From assembly GCA_016937725.1 (NCBI GenBank), contig JAFGVZ010000207.1, positions 1-7,121 on the forward strand: DNA of 7,121 nucleotides. Direction: 5' to 3'. The position numbers were made by a program, and so were the translations under genes. Below, piece by piece: positions 1 to 5,507 of the stretch (positions within the stretch are counted from its first letter, which is position 1; each line of letters begins with the position of its first letter). This DNA comes from Paracoccaceae bacterium (lineage in GTDB: Bacteria; Pseudomonadota; Alphaproteobacteria; Rhodobacterales; Rhodobacteraceae). The notes under the pieces are model-generated. The model saw nothing but the letters and a program-made list of their open reading frames with translations, had not been told where the DNA came from and ran no database searches.

Positions 1-234
1 CTCCAGCCCGGCCTTGGCAAGCAATTCTGGCACGAAGGCCGTGGCCTGCGCCAAATCGCGCGGGGCCGCGCGGTGTTTGGCTTGGCCAGTCATTTTCAGA
101 TCGCAGCCATCGGGCGAAAACCGGTCCAACGTGCCGCGCAACACCTCTCGCGCCTCTGACAAGGTGCCGCCCGACAGGTCGAACACCCCAAACTTTAGCG
201 AGGAGCTGCCCGCATTGAACACCAAAATCTGCAT
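1..234 (-). CDS. ackA: Acetate kinase, N-terminal part (truncated by window edge)
   Basis: Acetate kinase interconverts acetyl phosphate plus ADP with acetate plus ATP in the cytoplasm. The 78 codons visible start at the ATG at 234-232 and run off the left edge still in frame. The N-terminus MQILVFNAGSSSLKFGVF is the family signature: the first beta strand, then the N-x-G-S-S-S-L-K-F phosphate-binding loop of the ASKHA fold (N7, S10-S12, K14). The catalytic and acetate-binding residues lie further on, outside the window. A GCGGGG stretch about 7 bases upstream of the ATG is a mediocre ribosome-binding site, but the start fits the family alignment. The gene is divergent from pgm, with 114 bases between the two starts. 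In relatives ackA often accompanies phosphoketolase or phosphotransacetylase, but that side is not visible. Propionate or butyrate kinase shares the motif, so substrate is inferred from best resemblance. Confidence 0.9.
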   Translation of the reverse strand, partial: MQILVFNAGSSSLKFGVFDLSGGTLSEAREVLRGTLDRFSPDGCDLKMTGQAKHRAAPRDLAQATAFVPELLAKAGLE

Positions 235-292
235 GATTTGCCCCGCATTGTCGTTCGATTGCGCTGTGTTACACCCCGAAGACTTCAACAAT

Positions 293-320
293 TTGACACA
301 AAGCCACAATAGGCGATGAT
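293..320 (+). promoter_or_regulatory. Candidate sigma-70 promoter for pgm
   Basis: A perfect TTGACA (-35, 293-298) is followed after 16 bases by GATGAT (315-320), which matches TATAAT at four of six positions. Transcription would begin near 327, leaving a leader of about 22 bases before the ATG at 349. The -10 element covers the upstream ATG at 316, so a transcript from this promoter could not be translated from there. This supports 349 as the pgm start. The call rests on motif match only. Confidence 0.5.
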
Positions 321-348
321 GCAACGCAGCGACAAACCCGAGGGCAGC

Positions 349-1971
349 ATGATCCAGACCATCCCCACCACCCCGATTGACGGCCAGAAACCCGGCACAT
401 CGGGCTTGCGCAAGAAAACCGCCATCTTTCGCCAGCCGCATTACCTGGAGAATTTTGTCCAGAGCATCTGGGACGGAATCGGCGGGGTTGCGGGCAAGGT
501 GCTGGTTCTGGGCGGCGACGGGCGCGCTTTCAACGTGGAGGCCGTGCAGATCATTCTGAAAATGGCTGCCGCCAATGGAGCGGCCAAAGTGATCGTGGGG
601 CAAGACGGGCTTCTCTCGACCCCCGCCGCCTCGAACCTGATCCGTATTCGCCACGCCGATGGCGGTGTGATCCTGTCGGCCAGCCACAATCCCGGCGGCG
701 ATGACGGCGATTTCGGGATAAAATTCAACACCGCCAATGGTGGCCCCGCCCCCGAAAGCGTGACCGACGCGATTTTCGAAGCCAGCACCAAGATCAGCGA
801 CTACCGCATTCTGAACGCGCCCGATCTGGACCTTGGCGCTTTGGGCAGGGCGCAGATGGGTGAGATGGCAGTCGAGGTCGTAGACCCCGTTTCTGATTAT
901 GCCGCGCTGATGGAAAAGCTGTTCGATTTCAATGCGATCCGCGCACTTTTTAACAGCGGCTTTACCCTGCGATTCGACGCGATGCACGCGATCACCGGCC
1001 CCTATGCCCGCGAGATATTGGTCAAACGGCTGGGGGCACCAGAAGCATCGGTTATGAACGCGGTGCCGCTTCCGGATTTCGGCGGCGGCCACCCCGACCC
1101 GAACCCGGTCTGGGCGCATGAGCTGATGGATATCATGATGGGCGAAAACGCCCCCGATTTTGGTGCGGCGTCCGATGGCGATGGCGACCGCAACATGATC
1201 GTGGGGCGCGGGGCCTATGTCACCCCGTCGGATTCGCTGGCCGTGATCGCGGCCAATGCGCATCTCGCACCGGGATACGCGCAAGGTCTGGCGGGTGTCG
1301 CCCGCTCGATGCCCACAAGCGCTGCGCTCGACCGCGTGGCCGAAGCACGTGGCCTGCCCTGCTACGCCACGCCCACGGGTTGGAAATTTTTCGGCAACCT
1401 TCTCGATGCAGGCCGCGCCACGCTCTGCGGCGAGGAATCGGCGGGCACCGGGTCTGACCATGTGCGCGAGAAGGACGGGCTTTGGGCGGTGCTGATGTGG
1501 CTGAACATCCTCGCCGCGAAACGCATGTCGGTCGCCGAGGTGATGGCAGCGCATTGGGCCGAATTCGGGCGCAACTATTATTCGCGCCACGATTATGAGA
1601 GCGTGGATAAAAGCGCCGCCGAAACCCTGATGGCCGATCTGCGCGCGCGGCTGGACAAACTAGCGGGCGAACCTGCCGGGGCTTTGATCGTCACGGCGGC
1701 CGAGGATTTCTCCTATACCGACCCGGTCGATGGGTCCGTGACCACGCGACAGGGCCTACAGATCCTGTTCGAGGGCGGCGCGCGGCTGGTGCTGCGGCTG
1801 TCGGGCACCGGCACAGAAGGGGCGACGCTGCGGGTCTATATGGAAAGCTTCGCAGTAGAGACTTTCGATCAAGACCCGCAAGCGGCGCTGGCCGATGTGA
1901 TTGCCGCCGCCGAAGCCTTGGCCGGGATCAAGACCCGGTTGGGCCGCGATGCGCCCGATGTGGTGACGTGA
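349..1971 (+). CDS. pgm: Phosphoglucomutase (alpha-D-glucose phosphate-specific)
   Basis: This cytoplasmic enzyme interconverts glucose-1-phosphate and glucose-6-phosphate, linking glycolysis to glycogen and nucleotide-sugar synthesis. The 540-residue product has the usual length and all four domain signatures of the alpha-D-phosphohexomutase superfamily. These are KPGTSGLRKK near residue 14, the phosphoserine loop SASHNPGG (active S112), the metal loop with D276, D278 and D280, the sugar-binding loop GEESAGTGSDHVREKDG at 361-377, and the phosphate-binding loop RLSGTGTEG at 483-491. The GSDHVREKDG form places it in the eukaryote-like branch found in alphaproteobacteria such as Agrobacterium. 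Within that branch I recall ESFG in the rabbit enzyme; here it is ESAG. The start at 349 is preferred over the in-frame ATG at 316 because GAGG (340-343) sits 5 bases upstream, the protein then starts as expected (MIQTIPTTPI), and the likely -10 box covers 316. Confidence 0.96.
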   Translation: MIQTIPTTPIDGQKPGTSGLRKKTAIFRQPHYLENFVQSIWDGIGGVAGKVLVLGGDGRAFNVEAVQIILKMAAANGAAKVIVGQDGLLSTPAASNLIRIRHADGGVILSASHNPGGDDGDFGIKFNTANGGPAPESVTDAIFEASTKISDYRILNAPDLDLGALGRAQMGEMAVEVVDPVSDYAALMEKLFDFNAIRALFNSGFTLRFDAMHAITGPYAREILVKRLGAPEASVMNAVPLPDFGGGHPDPNPVWAHELMDIMMGENAPDFGAASDGDGDRNMIVGRGAYVTPSDSLAVIAANAHLAPGYAQGLAGVARSMPTSAALDRVAEARGLPCYATPTGWKFFGNLLDAGRATLCGEESAGTGSDHVREKDGLWAVLMWLNILAAKRMSVAEVMAAHWAEFGRNYYSRHDYESVDKSAAETLMADLRARLDKLAGEPAGALIVTAAEDFSYTDPVDGSVTTRQGLQILFEGGARLVLRLSGTGTEGATLRVYMESFAVETFDQDPQAALADVIAAAEALAGIKTRLGRDAPDVVT

Positions 1972-1990
1972 GAGGCTTTGTCCCGTTGGC

Positions 1991-2062
1991 AAGACTTGAG
2001 GGGCTTTGCCCCTCTGGTCCCTGCGGGCCCATTCACCCCAGGATATTTTTGCAAGGATGAAA
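1991..2062. repeat. Intergenic hairpin repeat of Rhodobacteraceae type
   Basis: The gap between the convergent pgm and scaffold genes is almost filled by a modular element. It consists of a perfect 7-bp hairpin (GAGGGGC-TTT-GCCCCTC, 1998-2014), an imperfect second hairpin (2016-2030, stem GGTCCC/GGGCCC with one mismatch, loop TGC), and then CACCCCAGGATATTTTTG followed by CAAGGATGAA. I recall sequences of the form CCCC-GGATATTTTTG-n-AGATGAA as scattered, high-copy intergenic elements in Rhodobacter and Roseobacter-group genomes, but cannot search here. Only one copy lies in this window, so its repeat nature rests on recollection. It may act in 3' ends of transcripts. Confidence 0.5.
1998..2014 (+). 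terminator. Possible transcript-end hairpin between convergent genes
   Basis: A perfect 7-bp GC-rich stem with a TTT loop begins 26 bases after the pgm stop codon, followed by a weaker hairpin. Neither strand has a U-tract immediately after the stem; the nearest T run on the plus strand is at 2046-2050, after the second hairpin. It is therefore not a canonical intrinsic terminator, but could stabilise or help end transcripts from either side. Confidence 0.35.
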
Positions 2063-2515
2063 TCAGCTAGTGGTTTCTGCGCTCAGCGATTGCGCGGCTT
2101 CTAACGCGGCATCAAGCGCAAGCAGGATCGACGCGTGGCGATTGCGGTAGTCGCGCGCGGGAATGAGCACTTCGTATGCTTGGAACGGGGCATTCGGGAT
2201 TGGGCCGTTCTCGGTCAGCATGGCATAAAGCTCGACCCGGGCTTGCGACAGTTCCAGAGCGGTCTTGCCAAGAACAACCTGCCCCAGGATCGCCGCCGCC
2301 GCTTGCCCCAACGCGCAAGCCTTCACCTCTTGCGCAAAGCGCGTAACGCGGCCCTCTTCCATGTCCAGATCGACCGTGACGGTCGAGCCACACAGCGGCG
2401 AGCGGCGTTTCACGCTTGTTTGCGGGGCCTCGAGCCGACCCTGATGCGGGATATCCGCCGCGAGCGCCAGAATGCGCGCGGAGTAGAGTTTCATCATCTG
2501 GGCATTGTCGCTCAT
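2063..2515 (-). CDS. IscU/NifU-like iron-sulfur cluster assembly scaffold protein (divergent active site)
   Basis: The 150-residue product resembles the NifU N-terminal/IscU scaffold family, which builds Fe-S clusters and passes them to target proteins in the cytoplasm. Visible hallmarks are the first ligand segment SPLCGSTVTVDL (C42), a second Cys in KACALGQAAA (C68) exactly 26 residues later as in E. coli IscU (C37 to C63), and a C-terminal helix NRHASILLALDAAL that aligns with the IscU segment around H105-C106. Two canonical features are changed: the residue after CG is Ser instead of the conserved Asp, and the third cysteine position is Ala (A128), although the preceding His (H127) is kept. 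The ATG at 2515 was chosen because GGGGA lies 5 bases upstream and the upstream extension would cross into hisI. A lower alternative start is the Met pair at residues 7-8. The gene is divergent from hisI with a 55-base gap. No isc or suf partners are in view, so the exact role is uncertain. Confidence 0.8.
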   Translation of the reverse strand: MSDNAQMMKLYSARILALAADIPHQGRLEAPQTSVKRRSPLCGSTVTVDLDMEEGRVTRFAQEVKACALGQAAAAILGQVVLGKTALELSQARVELYAMLTENGPIPNAPFQAYEVLIPARDYRNRHASILLALDAALEAAQSLSAETTS

Positions 2516-2570
2516 GGCTTTCCCCTGCCGCTTGGTCGCGCTATTGCTGTTCGTTGAAAGGACATAGCCC

Positions 2571-2933
2571 ATGAATTTCGATCCGCAAACCCTACGATAT
2601 GATGACAAAGGCTTGATCCCCGCCATTGCACAGGACGCAACCACCCAAGAGGTGCTGATGGTCGCGTGGATGAATGCCGAAGCGGTTGCCCGCACGTTGG
2701 ACACACGCCGCGTGACCTATTGGAGCCGCTCGCGCCAATCCTTCTGGGTGAAGGGCGAAAGTTCTGGCCATGTGCAGAAATTGGTCGATTTTCGCGTGGA
2801 TTGCGACCGTGACTGCGTGCTGGTCATGGTTAATCAATCCGGGCCTGCTTGCCACACGAACCGGCGGTCCTGCTTTTACACCGCCATCCGCGACGGCGCG
2901 GAAGTAGAGCTGATGGTGCCAGAAAACGACTAA
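2571..2933 (+). CDS. hisI: Phosphoribosyl-AMP cyclohydrolase
   Basis: HisI catalyses the third step of histidine biosynthesis, hydrolytic opening of the adenine ring of phosphoribosyl-AMP to give ProFAR, in the cytoplasm. The 120-residue product is a stand-alone cyclohydrolase without the HisE pyrophosphohydrolase domain that is fused to it in enterobacteria. The family signature is complete: VLMVAWMN at 28-35, YWSRSRQSFWVKGESSGH at 50-67, the Mg-binding D-C-D-R-D cluster (D77, D79, D81), and the zinc cysteines C78, C94 and C101, the last two in GPACHTNRRSCFY. AAAGGA at 2557-2562, 8 bases before the ATG, is a good ribosome-binding site. No other his gene is in view, so the gene appears detached from the main his cluster. 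It is divergent from the scaffold gene, and its TAA overlaps the gluQ stop codon on the other strand by three bases. Confidence 0.97.
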   Translation: MNFDPQTLRYDDKGLIPAIAQDATTQEVLMVAWMNAEAVARTLDTRRVTYWSRSRQSFWVKGESSGHVQKLVDFRVDCDRDCVLVMVNQSGPACHTNRRSCFYTAIRDGAEVELMVPEND

Positions 2934-3772
2934 AGCCCAACCATGCGCCGAACATCCTGCGGCGTTGCGCCATCCTCGCGGTAGGTGCGGATGGCGCGCG
3001 CCTCGTCGCGCTTGGCCAGTCGCTTTCCGCCCGCGTCACGAATGAGCCTGTGGTGGTGGTAGACGGGCGCGGGCAGGCCCATCTGGTGCTGTAAGAAGCG
3101 TTGCAGGAAAGTCGCCTCGAACAAATCCTCGCCCCGGATGACATGGGTGATACCGCAGGCCGCGTCATCCAGCACGACCGAAAAATGGTAACTGGCCGCC
3201 ATGCCGGGCCGCGCGAGAACCGGGTCGCCCACATGGGTGAGCAGATGGTCGCGCGTGACTTCATACGTGCCTGTATGGGCGAGGCCGGTCTCGGAAAAGC
3301 TGATCGACAGGTCCGGCTCTGCCCGAGTCAGGTCATAGCGCAATGCGTCGGTCGCGTGGCGATCGGCATAGCCACGATCCCGACAAGTGCCGGGATAAGT
3401 GCGGCCATCTGGGCCAAAGCCGAGGGCACCTTCCTGCGGGGCTGATGCTGCGGCCTCTATGTCGGCGCGCGAGCACCGGCAGGGATAAACAGCGCCTTGC
3501 GCGGCCAAGGCGGCAAGTGCGGCGCGGTAATCGTCAAAATGGTCGGACTGGCGGCGCACCGGCCCGTCCCATGTCAGGCCCAGCCAACGCAAATCCTCAT
3601 AGATCAGCTCTTCCCATTCGAGCCGGGCGCGGGATTGGTCCAAGTCATCGATGCGCAACAGGAACGCGCCGCCCTGCGCGCGCGCCATGTCATGCGCCAG
3701 AATAGCGGAATAGGCATGGCCAAGATGCAGAGGACCGGTTGGGGATGGCGCAAAACGTGTTTGGAATGTCAT
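2930..3772 (-). CDS. gluQ: Glutamyl-Q tRNA(Asp) synthetase
   Basis: GluQ is a shortened paralogue of glutamyl-tRNA synthetase. It activates glutamate and attaches it to the queuosine base at position 34 of tRNA(Asp), not to the 3' end. The 280-residue protein contains only the class I catalytic half. It has the HIGH-like HLGH (16-19) in RFAPSPTGPLHLGHAYSA, RIDDLDQSR (40-48), the zinc-site pattern C98-x-C100 with Y126 and C130 (YPCRC and YPGTCRD), THVIRGEDL near 209-217, and a KMSKS-like KRLAKRDE (250-257). There is no anticodon-binding domain, which separates it from true GltX. The ATG at 3772 matches the family N-terminus. The ribosome-binding site is weak (GAAAAG adjacent to the ATG, or AAGG about 10 bases upstream), which would fit translation coupled to trmFO, 43 bases upstream on the same strand. 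The TAG overlaps the end of hisI. Confidence 0.94.
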   Translation of the reverse strand: MTFQTRFAPSPTGPLHLGHAYSAILAHDMARAQGGAFLLRIDDLDQSRARLEWEELIYEDLRWLGLTWDGPVRRQSDHFDDYRAALAALAAQGAVYPCRCSRADIEAAASAPQEGALGFGPDGRTYPGTCRDRGYADRHATDALRYDLTRAEPDLSISFSETGLAHTGTYEVTRDHLLTHVGDPVLARPGMAASYHFSVVLDDAACGITHVIRGEDLFEATFLQRFLQHQMGLPAPVYHHHRLIRDAGGKRLAKRDEARAIRTYREDGATPQDVRRMVGL

Positions 3773-3815
3773 CTTTTCAGAGCCTTGCAAGCCATTCCTG
3801 ATGTATCGCTTCAGG

Positions 3816-5171
3816 TTAGGCCGCCTTTGCCGTTGTCCGCCCCAGCCATTCTTGCCACGCCGCTTTCGCGCGGTCGGTATAGGCCTTGTAGCGATCCTTG
3901 CGCCCGCGCCGACCACCTTTGATGCCGCCGACCGGCGGGAAAAGGCCGAAATTGACGTTCATCGGCTGGAAGGTCTTCGCCTCTGCGCCGCCGGTGATGT
4001 GGTGGACCAAAGCGCCCATGGCGGTTTCTTGCGGCACGACAGGCAGGCTGTGCCCCAGCATCTCTGACGCCGCCATACGCCCCGCAAGCAAGCCCATCGC
4101 GGCGGATTCGACATAGCCCTCGACGCCCGTAATCTGGCCCGCAAAACGGATATTGGGGCGCGACCGCAAGCGCATCTGCGCATCCAGCAGCGTGGGCGAA
4201 TTCAGGAAGGTGTTGCGGTGAATGCCGCCAAGGCGCGCAAAGCTGGCATCCTCTAATCCTGGAATCATCTTGAAAACAGATGTTTGCGCGCCATACTTCA
4301 TCTTGGTCTGAAAGCCGACGATGTTGTAGAGTGTGCCAAGCGCATTGTCGCGGCGCAACTGCACCACGGCATAGGGTTTCACATCGGGCGCGTGTGGGTT
4401 GGTCAGGCCCACGGGTTTCATGGGGCCATGACGCAGCGTTTCGCGCCCCCGCTCTGCCATCACCTCGATCGGCAGGCAGCCATCGAAATAGCCCGCCGTT
4501 TCGCCCTCGTGAAACTCGGTCTTATCTGCTGCCAAAAGCGCGTCGATAAAAGCTTCGTATTGGTCGCGGTCCATCGGGCAGTTCAGATAGGCTTTGCGCT
4601 CCTCTTCAGTCTCTCCCTTGTCGTAGCGCGACTGGAACCAGGCTTTCGACAGGTCGATGCTGTCGAAATAGACGATGGGCGCAATGGCGTCGAAAAAGGC
4701 CAAAGCCTCTGCACCGGTCTCTGCGGCGATGGCTTGCCCCAAGGCGCCAGAGGTCAGCGGACCAGTCGCGATGATCCATTGCCCCTGCTCCGGCAGCGAC
4801 ATGATTTCGCCCCGCGCGACAGCAATGCGCGGATGCGCCAGAAGCCGCTCGGTGACGGCTGCGGAAAACGCATCCCGATCCACCGCCAATGCGCCACCTG
4901 CGGGCAAGGCATTGGCATCGGCCATTTCCATGATCAATCCGCCCGCCGCGCGCATTTCCCAATGCAACAGGCCCACGGCGTTATTCTCATCATCATCCGA
5001 GCGGAAGGAGTTGGAGCAGACCATCTCTGCCAAATTCTGGGTCTGGTGCGCGAAGGTGCCGACATCTGGGCGCATTTCGTGAATGACCACGTCAATGCCC
5101 ATATTCGCGGCTTGCCATGCGGCCTCGGACCCCGCCATGCCGCCGCCCACGATGTTCAGAACCTTGTCCAT
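3816..5171 (-). CDS. trmFO: FAD/folate-dependent tRNA (uracil-54-C5)-methyltransferase TrmFO
   Basis: TrmFO uses methylenetetrahydrofolate and FADH2 to make 5-methyluridine at position 54 of the tRNA T-loop. The 451-residue product opens with the FAD-binding glycine motif VGGGMAGSEAAWQ (8-20), then HEMRP (31-35) and the catalytic region LAEMVCSNSFRSDDD (C52). It continues with NCPMDRDQYEAF (197-208), the FDGCLPIEVMAERGRETL segment (C232, equivalent to the second functional cysteine), GLTNPHAP, GFQTKMKYG, and a conserved C-terminal part ending in NVNFGLFPP and GGRRGRKDRY. Length is normal. Two in-frame ATGs, at 5177 and 5171, both follow the AGGAAAGGG ribosome-binding region. I chose 5171 (MDKVLNIVGG), but 5177 would add only two residues. 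The gene precedes gluQ on the same strand with a 43-base gap, so both genes likely form an operon for tRNA modification. An upstream terminator separates it from the small gene at 5322-5435. Confidence 0.96.
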   Translation of the reverse strand: MDKVLNIVGGGMAGSEAAWQAANMGIDVVIHEMRPDVGTFAHQTQNLAEMVCSNSFRSDDDENNAVGLLHWEMRAAGGLIMEMADANALPAGGALAVDRDAFSAAVTERLLAHPRIAVARGEIMSLPEQGQWIIATGPLTSGALGQAIAAETGAEALAFFDAIAPIVYFDSIDLSKAWFQSRYDKGETEEERKAYLNCPMDRDQYEAFIDALLAADKTEFHEGETAGYFDGCLPIEVMAERGRETLRHGPMKPVGLTNPHAPDVKPYAVVQLRRDNALGTLYNIVGFQTKMKYGAQTSVFKMIPGLEDASFARLGGIHRNTFLNSPTLLDAQMRLRSRPNIRFAGQITGVEGYVESAAMGLLAGRMAASEMLGHSLPVVPQETAMGALVHHITGGAEAKTFQPMNVNFGLFPPVGGIKGGRRGRKDRYKAYTDRAKAAWQEWLGRTTAKAA

Positions 5172-5195
5172 CCGCATCCCTTTCCTGTTTGGCCC

Positions 5196-5224
5196 CAGAT
5201 AACCACGCAAAAGGGCTTTGGCAA
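5196..5224 (-). promoter_or_regulatory. Candidate promoter for trmFO-gluQ
   Basis: On the minus strand TTGCCA (5224-5219, five of six matches to TTGACA) is followed after 17 bases by TATCTG (5201-5196, a weak -10). It lies just downstream of the terminator at 5235-5273 and would give a leader of only about 12-17 bases containing the AGGAAAGGG ribosome-binding region. Its position between terminator and gene is sensible, but the -10 match is poor. Confidence 0.35.
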
Positions 5225-5234
5225 ATGGCGGCAT

Positions 5235-5273
5235 AAAAAATCGCCGCACATGCGTGGGGGCGCATGGCGGCGA
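5235..5273 (-). terminator. Rho-independent terminator after the small membrane protein gene
   Basis: Read on the minus strand, TCGCCGCCATGCG pairs with CGCATGTGCGGCGA to give a 13-bp, GC-rich stem with one bulged T. The loop is CCCCCA and six Ts follow at once (5240-5235). It starts 48 bases after the stop codon of the small reading frame and ends 63 bases before the trmFO start. It should end the short transcript and insulate trmFO from recG-side transcription. Confidence 0.88.
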
Positions 5274-5321
5274 CAGTCAGGTCAGGCGCGGGCTGGCTGG
5301 CCCGCAAGCAGTGTCGAAAGC

Positions 5322-5435
5322 TCAGGCAAAGAGCGGCAGATGAAAGGCGGCAACCAGCAGCACCACAAGCGACAGACCACCACACAGGTCTTGGACAAAC
5401 ATGGCGCGACCAGCTTTGCTTTGCAGGGATGACAT
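5322..5435 (-). CDS. 37-residue predicted single-pass membrane protein, probably SOS-regulated
   Basis: I do not recognise this product as a named family. The frame runs ATG (5435-5433) to TGA (5324-5322). The N-terminus MSSLQSKAGRAMFVQDL is polar with net positive charge (K7, R10). From about residue 17 to the C-terminus it is an uninterrupted hydrophobic stretch (CGGLSLVVLLVAAFHLPLFA) suited to one transmembrane helix, so an N-in, C-out inner-membrane microprotein is likely. Evidence that it is a real gene comes from its setting: AGGAGG five bases before the ATG is the best ribosome-binding site in the window. A promoter with a LexA-type operator lies upstream and a strong terminator downstream, making a self-contained unit between recG and trmFO. 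The layout resembles SOS-induced small membrane proteins such as the Caulobacter division inhibitor SidA (29 residues), but that is an analogy of size, topology and operator. An alternative is a small toxin-like peptide. Confidence 0.72.
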   Translation of the reverse strand: MSSLQSKAGRAMFVQDLCGGLSLVVLLVAAFHLPLFA

Positions 5436-5440
5436 GGCAA

Positions 5441-5446
5441 CCTCCT
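5441..5446 (-). promoter_or_regulatory. Consensus ribosome-binding site of the 37-residue gene
   Basis: The minus strand reads AAAGGAGG-TTGCC-ATG, a perfect Shine-Dalgarno core five bases before the start codon. It fixes the start of a frame otherwise too short to be called with confidence. Confidence 0.8.
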
Positions 5447-5462
5447 TTGCTCTGTTAACCTT

Positions 5463-5491
5463 ATGTTCACATTTGTTCCCCATATAGTCAA
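5463..5491 (-). promoter_or_regulatory. Candidate promoter of the 37-residue gene
   Basis: TTGACT (5491-5486) is a near-consensus -35 element directly abutting the SOS box. With 17-base spacing the -10 would be GAACAT (5468-5463), which matches only three of six positions. An alternative -10 is TATATG (5487-5482), which has no good -35 but would place the SOS box between the -35 and -10. In either reading the operator overlaps the core promoter. Confidence 0.5.
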
Positions 5492-5506
5492 GAACAAAAT
5501 TGGAAC
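5492..5506 (-). promoter_or_regulatory. LexA (SOS) box, GTTC-N7-GTTC
   Basis: The minus strand reads GTTC-CAATTTT-GTTC, an exact match to the direct-repeat SOS operator GTTC-N7-GTTC described for LexA of Rhodobacter sphaeroides and Caulobacter. It begins two bases after the recG stop codon and abuts the TTGACT -35 element of the downstream small gene, where bound LexA would block RNA polymerase. An eight-base match can occur by chance in a genome, but this one is placed in a promoter and has a second similar pair of half-sites 13 bases away. Confidence 0.75.
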
Positions 5507-5507
5507 A

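Noticed and set aside
14..319. 101-codon plus-strand frame over the left edge
   Set aside because: It is antisense to the acetate kinase N-terminus, which shows the clear NAGSSSLKF signature.
2135..2557. 140-codon plus-strand frame antisense to the Fe-S scaffold gene
   Set aside because: Shadow frame with no recognisable domain; the minus strand carries the IscU-like motifs and a good ribosome-binding site.
3773..3815. Possible hairpin CCTGA/TCAGG between trmFO and gluQ
   Set aside because: The 5-bp stem with a 9-base loop and no T run is too weak to call a terminator or regulatory structure.
5092..5385. 97-codon minus-strand frame overlapping the small gene, terminator and start of trmFO
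   Set aside because: It would be translated through a strong terminator and into trmFO in the wrong phase, with no start signal.
4284..5432. 382-codon open frame on the plus strand antisense to trmFO
   Set aside because: It is a shadow of the GC-rich trmFO gene and the small unit upstream. It has no recognisable domain and composition typical of an antisense frame, and trmFO on the other strand has full family motifs.
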